Assembly: GCA_018713145.1 (NCBI GenBank)
Contig: DVFP01000020.1
Location: forward strand, 41,804 to 105,803
Source: Candidatus Scybalocola faecavium
GTDB lineage: Bacteria > Bacillota > Clostridia > Lachnospirales > Lachnospiraceae
Direction: 5' to 3'
Length of the DNA: 64,000 bases
Position numbers and translations under genes: made by a program
The notes under the pieces: model-generated
What the model was told of the DNA's origin: nothing
The model's input: only the letters and a program-made list of their open reading frames with translations
The model's database searches: none
Part shown: positions 37,529-46,188 of the stretch, in pieces
How the letters are laid out: the number at the start of each line of letters is the position of its first letter
Position numbering within the stretch: position 1 is the stretch's first letter

Positions 37529-38695
37529 TTAAACCCCCGGAGGTATCTGTGATCCGGGGGTTTGGTTTGCTAATGTTTTTCGGTTTGTATTTGTCAAATG
37601 ATACGCTTCTGTATAAGTAGTCCTGCCCATGTTAATACTCTCGCAAAGTGCCCGCACAAAACATCCATCCAGTCGAGAGCCAATTGTATTATAATAGTTC
37701 CCGCCGCTCGCATCCTTGTTTTTTTTTACCTGATTATAATTTTCAATAGCCGTTTGCACCACTTGATCATAAATCTTCCCATCAATTTTTTTGCAATCCA
37801 TTGCTTTTCTTGCAATAACAATTTCCCCACATCGGAACGTTCTTGCTAATTCAGCAATTCTTATATATATATCCGTTTTTCGTTCATTCCAATTTTCCAG
37901 AAAAACATCCTTAGGTACAAGCAATTCTCCTGCCACTGCATTACATATAATTTCTATGTCACTTACATCCTTCGACCGTCCCTGTCTGTCGTTAAACAGG
38001 TCACTTTTTCCCAGCCAAATATGCGTAAGCTCATGTAATAAAGAAAACAATTTTGCGCCATTGGAATCAGCGGCATTGATAAAAATAAGGGGGGCCCAAT
38101 CGTCCACCATTGTAAATGCTCTGAATTCATTAATATCTAATGCTCGATGGGTATTTTTACCTGCAATACCACTCATCATCACGACTACGCCGCATTCTTC
38201 CAATTGTTTTCTAATATATCCAAATGCATCTCTGGAATCTTTAGTTGTTTCAAACCAGGTTTTGCTTATGTCTAAATCGTGCCGAATTCTATCCACGATG
38301 CGATTGACATCTTTAACACCGCTCATACAGCCCACTACAGACAGTCGGTCAAATCCCAAATCCTGTCTGTACGCCTTCATCCAATCCTGGATATTTTCCA
38401 TTTCATGAACTGTATCAATCAAATTACGGCTAGGGTTCGCAAGCTGAATACTGTCTATTGTACGATACTCTAACAGATCAAGTTTCTCAACCGGCGGCGT
38501 TTGCAGAAAGAAATATCCTAATGGAATATTTGCTTTTCTGCTAAAATCCTCTATCTGATTAAAAGTCGGCGTTTTTGTACCATTAAGCCATTTTGTTATA
38601 TTATTCATTAATTTTTCGCCAAGCTTTTCTTTAGATGTTTGGCTTAATGCCCAGGTAATTATTTCCGGACTGATTTTTACATTTACTGCTGGCAT
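37529..38695 (-). CDS. XRE-like HTH plus ImmA/IrrE metallopeptidase
   Basis: A 388-residue protein. The N-terminal segment (about 8-65) is a helix-turn-helix-like region with KLMNNITKWLNGTKTPTFNQ and IPLGYFFLQTPPVEK. The middle contains the zinc protease motif LLHELTHIWLG (HExxH), followed by a downstream acidic residue region AVAGELLVPKDVF. ImmA/IrrE proteases cleave repressors to induce mobile-element or stress genes. Start at MPAVNVKIS after GGAAGGAGG. The 3' end overlaps the terminator at 37531-37563. AT-rich composition and single-gene setting suggest acquisition. Confidence 0.9.
   Translation of the reverse strand: MPAVNVKISPEIITWALSQTSKEKLGEKLMNNITKWLNGTKTPTFNQIEDFSRKANIPLGYFFLQTPPVEKLDLLEYRTIDSIQLANPSRNLIDTVHEMENIQDWMKAYRQDLGFDRLSVVGCMSGVKDVNRIVDRIRHDLDISKTWFETTKDSRDAFGYIRKQLEECGVVVMMSGIAGKNTHRALDINEFRAFTMVDDWAPLIFINAADSNGAKLFSLLHELTHIWLGKSDLFNDRQGRSKDVSDIEIICNAVAGELLVPKDVFLENWNERKTDIYIRIAELARTFRCGEIVIARKAMDCKKIDGKIYDQVVQTAIENYNQVKKNKDASGGNYYNTIGSRLDGCFVRALCESINMGRTTYTEAYHLTNTNRKTLANQTPGSQIPPGV
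37531..37563. terminator. Bidirectional terminator between activase and IrrE genes
   Basis: AAACCCCCGG (37531-37540) pairs with CCGGGGGTTT (37554-37563), a 10-bp GC-rich stem. It lies inside the last codons of the leftward gene and 59 bases after the activase stop. Confidence 0.8.
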
Positions 38696-38837
38696 AGTAC
38701 GGCCTCCTTCCACCAAATATTATATCTGCATATAAAGCTATCCATAGATTAATTATATCAAAAAATCTTTAGATGTGAACTTATTTTATCAATAAACCTA
38801 AATTATCCCTCATTCCATACACAGATGGCAGATTGAG

Positions 38838-39399
38838 CTATACCAAGCCAATAGATACTAAGCATCTACGCCATGCATCCGCCAATGTTCGATGGCCAGC
38901 GACCGTAGGATGAGAGCCGTCAAGAGTTTCATATCGCATATTCAATGCATCTGTATCTGCCAAGCAACATTTTTGCCTCCTGCTCGCTTCTCTTATGGCA
39001 TCATTATAATCTTCAAATGACACATCCCCGAAATATTCCGGGAATACCCAACTATCGTTAGTCGGAATAAACGTGCGCATAAGCGTTCCGCACACAATCT
39101 TCCCATTAGGATAGTTTTTCTTGATTTGATAAATCATTTTCTCATAGGCATTAATAAAATAGGACAAATCTTTTCTGGATAATGCCTTTAACCCTTTGGG
39201 TCGTAACTTTACTGCCAGAATAAGAATTGTTCACACATAGGTAAGCATGAAGAGACTGATTGACCTTCGCCCACCATGTGTCATATACACTATTCAGCCC
39301 ATTAGCCATCTGCATAGTTCTGTTATAAAATACTTTGTATCTGTCAGGATTATATCCCTCATATGTACTTATTGAATCACCGACAATGGAAACAAACAA
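38838..39399 (-). pseudogene. SGNH/GDSL hydrolase, deleted and frameshifted
   Basis: The first frame begins SIVGDSISTYEGYNPD (the GDS block with the serine) and continues to about NNSYSGSKVTTQRVKGI. It then ends in a shifted frame. The second frame resumes at FINAYEKMIYQIKKNYPNG and reaches DGSHPTVAGHRTLADAW, the block with the catalytic Asp/His. The block III region (G-x-N-D) between them is missing, so the enzyme is dead. The probable original start is TTG at 39399 after GGAGG. It lies in an AT-rich accessory patch next to the IrrE gene. Confidence 0.78.
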
Positions 39400-39693
39400 T
39401 ATATTTTTCCTCCGTAAAGTTATATGTGCTTTTCTGTACCTTTCATCTAATCTGTATGAAATAGATATTTGCCACATTACTGCTATTCTTTTGTCCCGAA
39501 TATTATATATTATTCAAGACAGAATCTCAATAAACGCACAATATTTTAATTTAACTTGGAATCTAACTTGGCATTTATTTTTGAATAATAAAAAGATCAT
39601 CCTGCTGCTAAGTTTTGATGTCATACCACAAGCTGCCCCGAAAATCCTATTCTATAGCAAGCTGCCGCCAAGTCACCTACAGGTCATGATACA
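39400..39693. other. Intergenic stretch, no gene
   Basis: AT-rich sequence between the broken hydrolase and the ABC transporter end. ORFs on the + strand here are antisense to the pseudogene or lack ribosome sites. Confidence 0.4.
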
Positions 39694-39752
39694 AAGAAGA
39701 AAGACACCAATAAACCACCTCACCGTGTTCATCTATTGGCGTCTTTCTTGTT
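39694..39752. terminator. Long-loop inverted repeat
   Basis: AAGAAAGACACCAATA and TATTGGCGTCTTTCTT pair with one mismatch around a loop of about 20 bases. T-rich on the right and A/G-rich on the left. Probably ends transcription from the leftward exporter gene. Confidence 0.55.
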
Positions 39753-39807
39753 TGACAAATATATGTTTGGTGCTTCCTCAAGTTTGGGGTGCTTCAGAAA
39801 AGATAAC

Positions 39808-41589
39808 TCATACAAAATGAAGCGTCAGCCCTCGACTACCCCCAAATACGCCAAAATGCCATTTATGACCGTACTGGGGCCTACTGCCCTCTTCCAATAT
39901 CTGATGATTCCCCGTCTGGTACAACTGATACAAAGCGCCCTTTTGTTGCATTAAGTCAGAAAATCGGCCATGCTCCACGATTTTTCCCTGTTTTAAAATA
40001 ATCAGGTCATCATACTGCTCAAGAAGATTTGGCAGCAGTCGGTGGGTAATGACGATCTTGGATGTATCCGGAATTTTTAAAATCGTTTCTTCAACCTCAA
40101 CGGCAGTTTTTTGATCTAAGGCCGCGGTTCCTTCGTCCACCAGCAAGATCTTGGAATTTTTCAGCAATGCCCGGGCGATGGAAATACGCTGACGCTCTCC
40201 GCCGGACAGATTGAGCCCATTTTCCCCGCATAAATACATAAGCCCCTTCTCAGCGATCAGCTTGTCCAAACCGGCTTTGTGAATGATGGGTTCAAGGTCT
40301 TTATCATCGATTGGAGAAAATAAGGTAATATTATCCTTAATGCTGGCATCAAAGATAAAAACCTCCTGCTCGATGATAGCGAAGGCACTAAAAATGCCGG
40401 CATCAGAAATCTGTCGGATTTCGGTCCCATCTAAACATATGCTTCCTTCATAATCGGGGAAATAGTTCATAAGCAAACGGATCAGCGTAGACTTTCCGCT
40501 GCCGCTGTCTCCAATGATCCCATAACTTTTATTGGGTAAAAATTCATAATCAATATGTGAGAGCGCTGTCTTTTCTTTGCTGTAAGAAAATGACAGATCA
40601 CGGATACAAATATTGCCGGTACAGTTTTCCAATGCTATTCCATTTTTCCCCTCAGACTTATCCTCTGCCATATGTTCTATCTTTTTCATAATCTGTCTGG
40701 CAGCTCTCATCCTGGGGATACAATCGCTGATTGAGGAAATCGGTCCTAAAATATTGTTTAATAACTGGACAAAGGCGATAATTGCTCCAGCAGTGATCAC
40801 GCCATTAATAACAAAGATGACTCCGGCAGCATATACGGCAAAGGTTGATATATCAAGAAAAAGCGCGGAAAGAATAGAGATATTTGCCGCCTGCCATTTT
40901 CTTGCCTTTTTTAAATGTTCCAGGGTTTTATTTCGGTCTTTAAACAGATCAAAAAACCGCATTTCAGCACAAAAGGATTTGATTAAAGAAATACTGGAAA
41001 GCAGTTCTTTGGTAAATGTAACAAAACGTCCATTTTCCGCAGACAGCCTTTGCTCCGCGCTGGTCAGACGTTTTCCAAGAAATAGCGGAACAACAACGGA
41101 TAAAGAAGACGTTGCAATAGCAATAACACACAGGATAATATTGTAATAAGCCATAGTGGCTAAGGCAAAAATAAATACCGCGACATTATAGGTTAAAGAG
41201 ATCAGATTCGCCAGGTAATCATTTCTTACGGTTTCTATATCATTGGTTAACGCGGACAAGTAAACCCCTGTGCTGGTCTGCCTGAAATCAAAGGCTTTAT
41301 GGGATAATAACCGGTATAAGATCTGATTTTTATAGTTATACATTCCCTTTTCGATAAAACGATTCTGAAAAAAGTGATAAAAATATATGGTGATCCCATA
41401 GCCCAGAATATAAATCAGCGTATAAAGCAAAAGCCGTGGTATATCCCCTAATTCGCCATAAGCCGCCACATCCATGTACATCTGGAGTAAAACGGCCACA
41501 AAAACGCTGATCAGGCTGAATAAAAGGATGAAGATTACTGAAAAAGTAAAATTTATCCGGTTTCCTTTGAAAATCTCTTTTGATAACAT
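39808..41589 (-). CDS. ABC exporter, fused permease-ATPase
   Basis: A 593-residue half-transporter. Six transmembrane helices (about residues 15-290) are followed by a nucleotide-binding domain. Walker A is IGDSGSGKSTLIRLL, the signature is NLSGGERQRISIARALL and Walker B is ILLVDEGTAALDQ. Such homodimers export lipids, peptides or drugs. The last 30 residues (after GNHQILEEG) are atypical and may be read-through after loss of the original stop. RBS AAGGGGAG. It stands alone, without an obvious substrate gene. Confidence 0.9.
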   Translation of the reverse strand: MLSKEIFKGNRINFTFSVIFILLFSLISVFVAVLLQMYMDVAAYGELGDIPRLLLYTLIYILGYGITIYFYHFFQNRFIEKGMYNYKNQILYRLLSHKAFDFRQTSTGVYLSALTNDIETVRNDYLANLISLTYNVAVFIFALATMAYYNIILCVIAIATSSLSVVVPLFLGKRLTSAEQRLSAENGRFVTFTKELLSSISLIKSFCAEMRFFDLFKDRNKTLEHLKKARKWQAANISILSALFLDISTFAVYAAGVIFVINGVITAGAIIAFVQLLNNILGPISSISDCIPRMRAARQIMKKIEHMAEDKSEGKNGIALENCTGNICIRDLSFSYSKEKTALSHIDYEFLPNKSYGIIGDSGSGKSTLIRLLMNYFPDYEGSICLDGTEIRQISDAGIFSAFAIIEQEVFIFDASIKDNITLFSPIDDKDLEPIIHKAGLDKLIAEKGLMYLCGENGLNLSGGERQRISIARALLKNSKILLVDEGTAALDQKTAVEVEETILKIPDTSKIVITHRLLPNLLEQYDDLIILKQGKIVEHGRFSDLMQQKGALYQLYQTGNHQILEEGSRPQYGHKWHFGVFGGSRGLTLHFV

Positions 41590-41606
41590 AAACCTTCTCC
41601 CCTTAA

Positions 41607-42404
41607 TTAATGATTCTTCCGCCGTATCTGATGCCTCTGGGGCCTTAAAGTCACATCCGTAACGGTCATGGACTCAGGCCCGGACAAGATCATGCGTACC
41701 GCATCTGCCACCTGCTCCGGCAAAAGATAGGTGTCTGCGTCCTCGCCCTGGCAAAAGTCTGCGTTGCGGTACAGATTAGTTTTGGCCATATCCGGATGGA
41801 TGGTACATACGTGAACCCCGTATTTTCGGGCTTCCTCAAAGAGGCTGGCGCCAAAGCTGGAAAGTCCGGCCTTTGTAGCCCCGTAGGCGCAGCCGTGGGG
41901 ATTAGCCTGCTTTGCCGTCACTGAGGAAATATTGATCATATAGCCGTGATTTTTCTTCAGAGAGCGAAGCGTCATCTGGGCCAGCACCATAGGCACTTCC
42001 AGATTAATAGTCACCATTTCATGGATCTTTGCCGGATTTAGAGTTTCATGGAGGCCGTAGTAGCCCACCCCGGCATTATTGATCAGGGCATAAATATTTT
42101 CCCGTTTTACAAGCCCCCGGATCTCCTCATAAAATGCTCCGGTCCGGTTCATATCCATAACGATCTTATGAAAATTTTCCGGCCACGCATCTTCTCCGAA
42201 GTTTCGGCCTACACCAAACACCTGAAAGCCTTCTCCCGCAAGACTTTTGGCAATGGCCCGGCCCAGCCCGGAAGAGGCTCCGGTAACGATCACGGCCCGG
42301 CTGCCATTTTCCAAGGTCTCCCGGTTGACGCTTCCGGAGCTGCCATTTTCAGAGACTCCATTTCCAGGGCAGCACCTTTGAGAATCGCGGATCATATCAC
42401 TCAT
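41607..42404 (-). CDS. Short-chain dehydrogenase/reductase
   Basis: A 265-residue SDR after a short unstructured leader. The dinucleotide site is VTGASSGLGRAIAKS, the NNAG motif lies in ALINNAGVGYYG, the serine in MINISSVTAKQ and the catalytic YxxxK in CAYGATKAG. The start was taken at MSDMIRDS, 7-8 bases after GGAGGGG and overlapping the end of the SPL-like gene by 8 bases; an ATG two codons earlier sits on the ribosome site. It is translated in tandem with the nucleosidase-SPL fusion, so it probably acts on the same small molecule. Substrate unknown. Confidence 0.9.
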   Translation of the reverse strand: MSDMIRDSQRCCPGNGVSENGSSGSVNRETLENGSRAVIVTGASSGLGRAIAKSLAGEGFQVFGVGRNFGEDAWPENFHKIVMDMNRTGAFYEEIRGLVKRENIYALINNAGVGYYGLHETLNPAKIHEMVTINLEVPMVLAQMTLRSLKKNHGYMINISSVTAKQANPHGCAYGATKAGLSSFGASLFEEARKYGVHVCTIHPDMAKTNLYRNADFCQGEDADTYLLPEQVADAVRMILSGPESMTVTDVTLRPQRHQIRRKNH

Positions 42405-44364
42405 TCCCATCCCCTCCATTCCACACAGATATTTTTGATCCATCCACATACGTTTTAAGAAAACCTTTAACGGTTTCCGTCATTTTTTCTGAAAGTTCAT
42501 GGCCGTAATGGTAGGCGCCATTTTCCACGGCAAAAGGAAACCACAAAAGGGGACTATCCGGCCGCTGGCGCCGCATCTGCTTTAAATACTCTGCGGACAC
42601 TCGAAAGACGCCGATACTGGCATCTAAAAGATCAAACGGACGGGCAAAGACCTGGTCCACCAGTTCCTTATAAAGCGCTTCAAAGTCCTCTTCATAGATC
42701 AGCGGGTCAAAGCACACCCGCACGGGAAATCCTGCATCAGCCGCTTCATGGAGGTGGCGGATCCGCAATTTCAAAGAAGCGGTGTGATGCTCATATTTTT
42801 CCACAATACGCTCCGGCGAAAGGGTCCAGGCAAAAATCATATTGGGAAGAGGCTTCAGATGTTTTATCCGGTCAAAGGCGCCGCTTTTTGTCCGGATCTC
42901 AATGACCAACTGTGGGCGGGTCTTTACAAACTCATGCCACCGGCCAACAAAGCCTGCGATGCCTTCAAATGCCATAAGATCCGTGTCATAGGACACGCAC
43001 AAATACACCGGATGTTTTTCCAAAAGTTCATCGACCTCTCGAAAAATATCCTCCAGGTTCACAAACAAGACCACATTTCCCGAAGGGTACATGCCCTGAA
43101 GATAACAATATTCGCAGTCATAAAGACAGTTCATCATACAGGAAGTATAATAAAAATAGTGGTTTCCAAAGCTTTGGCACAGAGGCGCCCCGGGATAAAC
43201 CAGGCGGCCTTCTTTTTGGGCTAATATCAGCGCCGGATGGCCCTTCTGCTCATAAAAGCTTTGGTGCTTCCGGTTAAATACGTCCTTATAATGATGGATG
43301 GGGATTACCTTCGCATTTGGGAAATGCTCCAGGATCCGCAAAGTTTCCTCATGATCTGCAACGCCCTCCTCCACATAAATATGAGAAAAATAGTGACCGA
43401 TCCCACCATGCCCCATTTCGCAGCGACCGGCAGCAGGGCGATTTAATCTTTTAATTTCTCTTTTGGAAGCCAGATCTCCTGTCATCTGCTCCAGCCATAC
43501 CATGCCCTCTTTTTTAGAGCTGCATTGGTCGAATCCGTGTTTTTGGCCAAACTCCTCTAAAAACCCGGAAATATCTCCGCCTTTCACCTTTTCGTAATAT
43601 AGGATCTGATGCATTTTTTTCTTCATTGCCTCAGTGGCCTTAAGGCGCCGGGCAAAATCTGCCTCCGCTTTTTGCTCTTCCCCGGAAAATTTCATTTCTC
43701 CCCTGGACAGCTCCTGTTCCCGGGACTTAGCAAGAGAAAAAATATCCCGGCAAAGAGTTTCGGCAAACCTGCCGCAAAGATTTCTGACCAGATCCCCTGG
43801 GCCTGGCAACGCCCCTGTCTGTGTGCCCGGCAAAGTCTCCAAATCCGTCTCCTGACCGGGAAGATCATAAACTGCTTTAAAAAAGAGGATCTGATGCTGT
43901 CCGAAAAACATCTGGGCCGCCTGGTACACCCCTGTTCCCTCCATGTCCGCCAAAGGGCAGGGCAGGCCGTCCATAGTCTTTGCAGTTACAGGCAGCGTTA
44001 CAAGGGCATTTTCTTCATATTCTCCCGGAAAGGGGAACATATCCGGATAAAACCGTCGGCCTGTGGCCTGATCACACAGGGCATGGATCCGGTACAATTT
44101 ACCTTTTTGAGACAGATCATTTCCGGCACAGATACCAAAATTAACAAAAATATCCCCCGGTCCCGGAGGCAGTTTAGCGCAAATATAAGCCACCGCCGCC
44201 GCTGCCTTCACACTCCCTGCACCGGTAATAAAAAGCGTTACCGGGATTTCCCTGTGTGCATTTTTAAACACCTGGACTTTTTCAAAATCATTGTCCCGCT
44301 TTAGTCCCAGAACTTTAATAAAGGGTTGGGCTTCATAATACAGGGCAAAGGCCATATAAATCAT
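42397..44364 (-). CDS. Nucleosidase-like plus SPL-family radical SAM fusion
   Basis: A 655-residue two-part protein. Residues 1-about 220 resemble MTAN/nucleoside-phosphorylase folds: TLFITGAGSVKAAAAVAY, DIFVNFGICAGN and ADMEGTGVYQAAQMF (Glu region). Residues about 300-640 resemble spore photoproduct lyase: GHGGIGHYFSHIYVEEG, IPIHHYKDVFNR, the radical SAM CxxxCxxC in NCLYDCEYCYLQGMYP, and RVCFDPLIYEED. SPL enzymes repair UV thymine dimers. A fused nucleosidase argues for action on a nucleoside or SAM-derived product instead (inference). Start overlaps the MFS stop (ATGA), with GGAG upstream. Confidence 0.85.
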   Translation of the reverse strand: MIYMAFALYYEAQPFIKVLGLKRDNDFEKVQVFKNAHREIPVTLFITGAGSVKAAAAVAYICAKLPPGPGDIFVNFGICAGNDLSQKGKLYRIHALCDQATGRRFYPDMFPFPGEYEENALVTLPVTAKTMDGLPCPLADMEGTGVYQAAQMFFGQHQILFFKAVYDLPGQETDLETLPGTQTGALPGPGDLVRNLCGRFAETLCRDIFSLAKSREQELSRGEMKFSGEEQKAEADFARRLKATEAMKKKMHQILYYEKVKGGDISGFLEEFGQKHGFDQCSSKKEGMVWLEQMTGDLASKREIKRLNRPAAGRCEMGHGGIGHYFSHIYVEEGVADHEETLRILEHFPNAKVIPIHHYKDVFNRKHQSFYEQKGHPALILAQKEGRLVYPGAPLCQSFGNHYFYYTSCMMNCLYDCEYCYLQGMYPSGNVVLFVNLEDIFREVDELLEKHPVYLCVSYDTDLMAFEGIAGFVGRWHEFVKTRPQLVIEIRTKSGAFDRIKHLKPLPNMIFAWTLSPERIVEKYEHHTASLKLRIRHLHEAADAGFPVRVCFDPLIYEEDFEALYKELVDQVFARPFDLLDASIGVFRVSAEYLKQMRRQRPDSPLLWFPFAVENGAYHYGHELSEKMTETVKGFLKTYVDGSKISVWNGGDGNE

Positions 44365-45557
44365 GAGCTCCAGACTCCCTTCCATTTTTTATAAACCAAC
44401 ATTCCAATAAATAGGATCACCGGAAAAATGATGGCAGCTAAAATTCCCTGCTTTAAATTTCCTCCAATAAGATCTGTTGCCATGCCTACCACACTGGGTC
44501 CGCTGCCGCAGCCCAGGTCACCGGCAAGAGCAAAAAAGGCAAACATGGCCGTACCGCCCCGCCGGATGGATCTTGCGCCAATGGAAAAACAGCCGGGCCA
44601 CATGATCCCCACAGAAAGGCCGCACAGGGCACAGCCGGCCAAGCTTAAAAACGGTACCGGTGAAAAAGATGCTAAAAGATAGCTGATCATACACAAAATA
44701 CAGCTTAATCGCATAAACTTTTCCAGACGGATGTGTTCTCCAAACTTGCCGTAAAAGGCTCTGGACGCGCCCATGCAAATGGCAAAAGCGCAGGGACCTG
44801 CCAGGTCTCCCACAGTCTTTGAGACACCCAGACCCATTTCCGCAAAAGCAGACGCCCACTGGCTCATGCCCTGTTCACTGGCCCCGGCACACAGCATAAG
44901 GACAAACAGCAGCCAGAACATACGATTTTGGAACAGTTCCCGGACAGACATCCCCTGCCCGTCCTCCACAAGAACCCGGATAGGCACCAACAGGAAATAA
45001 AAACAGTTGGCCAGAGGGATCAGCGCCCATAACAGTGCCAGGATCCTCCATTGATCAATACCCGCCAAAGCAAAAAACAAGGTGCTGGCTAACACAACAA
45101 ACACATGGCCCCAGCAGTAAAAAGAATGGAGCAGGCTCATTACCGCATCTTTATGTTCTGTCGGACAGGCTTCCACAATAGGGCTGATGAGCACCTCTGT
45201 AAGGCCGCCGCCGATAGCATAGCAAATAATAGATAAAACAATACCTACATAGGGATCGGGAAGGGTATCCGGCAAAAATGAAAGTCCGGCCAGTCCGGCC
45301 GCGCAAAAAACGTGGGCCGCCACAATACAGGGCCGGTAACCGATCCGGTCCGCAAACCTGGCGGAAAAGAAATCCACCAAAAGCTGGACCCCGAAATTTA
45401 AGGTGACCAGCAATGTGATCTTATCCAGCGGTATCCCATAGGTGCTCTGAAAAGTTAAAAATAAAAGGGGAACAAAGTTATTGACAATGGCCTGAGTAAT
45501 ATATCCAATATAGGAAGCAAAAATCGTGTGATTATAATTGGTCCGTATTCCCTTCAT
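44361..45557 (-). CDS. MFS transporter
   Basis: A 398-residue major-facilitator protein with about 12 transmembrane helices. The loop motif between helices 2 and 3 is FSARFADRIGYRPC. The second half repeats the pattern (FYGKFGEHIRLEK). It resembles sugar- or FucP-like permeases. It overlaps the upstream GNAT gene by 26 bases and the downstream SPL-like gene by 4, so all are co-translated. Start at MKGIRTNYN after GAGAGG; a longer in-frame start lies inside the GNAT gene. Substrate unknown. Confidence 0.9.
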   Translation of the reverse strand: MKGIRTNYNHTIFASYIGYITQAIVNNFVPLLFLTFQSTYGIPLDKITLLVTLNFGVQLLVDFFSARFADRIGYRPCIVAAHVFCAAGLAGLSFLPDTLPDPYVGIVLSIICYAIGGGLTEVLISPIVEACPTEHKDAVMSLLHSFYCWGHVFVVLASTLFFALAGIDQWRILALLWALIPLANCFYFLLVPIRVLVEDGQGMSVRELFQNRMFWLLFVLMLCAGASEQGMSQWASAFAEMGLGVSKTVGDLAGPCAFAICMGASRAFYGKFGEHIRLEKFMRLSCILCMISYLLASFSPVPFLSLAGCALCGLSVGIMWPGCFSIGARSIRRGGTAMFAFFALAGDLGCGSGPSVVGMATDLIGGNLKQGILAAIIFPVILFIGMLVYKKWKGVWSS

Positions 45558-46107
45558 TTTTCCAATCCTCTCGTTTTGTATCCGTCTTATTTTCAAGCTT
45601 TTTTTCATAGGCGGTTCTTGGCGTGCCGTCCTCTACATAAATAGTTCCCCGGCAGAGAAATCCGTGTTTTTCTAAAAAGCGCCTCATGCTGACATTATCC
45701 CGATGCGTATCCACACGGACACTGTAAATATTTTTGTTTATGCACATTTTCTCAAGATGATCCACAAAGGCGGCGGCAACGCTGTGTCCTTTAAAATCAT
45801 TATCCACAGCCAGACGGTGGATCACCCCATAAGGGCCGTTATTTTCCCAGCTTCCTCCGTCGATCCTTGCATAATTAGGCTCTTCTCTTAAAGATAAAAC
45901 CCCGGTTCCAATGATCCGTTCTCCCGCCAGGCACACATAGCTTTCCGCGGCTTCCATATCTTTTAAAATACGAGCCGCATCCGGATAGGTGTCGCTCCAC
46001 TGAGCAATATGATTTTCCTTCATATACGCCACTGCCATGGAAATGATTTCCATAATTTCTGGAAGATCCTCCACATGAGATGCACGTATTTTAAGTATTT
46101 CTTCCAT
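45532..46107 (-). CDS. GNAT N-acetyltransferase
   Basis: A 191-residue acetyltransferase. The acetyl-CoA-binding segment is VIHRLAVDNDFKGHSVAAA, followed by VRVDTHRDNVSMRRFLEKHGF, typical of GNAT fold motifs A and B. It transfers an acetyl group to an amine, substrate unknown. It is the first gene of a leftward operon that continues with MFS, SPL fusion and SDR. RBS TGGAGG. The tail (after AYEKKLENK) is Lys/Glu-rich. Confidence 0.9.
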   Translation of the reverse strand: MEEILKIRASHVEDLPEIMEIISMAVAYMKENHIAQWSDTYPDAARILKDMEAAESYVCLAGERIIGTGVLSLREEPNYARIDGGSWENNGPYGVIHRLAVDNDFKGHSVAAAFVDHLEKMCINKNIYSVRVDTHRDNVSMRRFLEKHGFLCRGTIYVEDGTPRTAYEKKLENKTDTKREDWKNEGNTDQL

Positions 46108-46122
46108 AAAACCTCCATAAAA

Positions 46123-46154
46123 CCAAGCCGCCCGTATATCACCGGACGGCTTGG
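46123..46154 (-). terminator. Terminator after polyamine operon
   Basis: CCAAGCCGCCCG (46123-46134) pairs with CGGACGGCTTGG (46143-46154) with one wobble. It lies 35 bases downstream of the potC-potD stop and just before the GNAT gene. Confidence 0.85.
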
Positions 46155-46188
46155 CTCTTATCTATGATACTGCTTTGCTGCATGAAAA

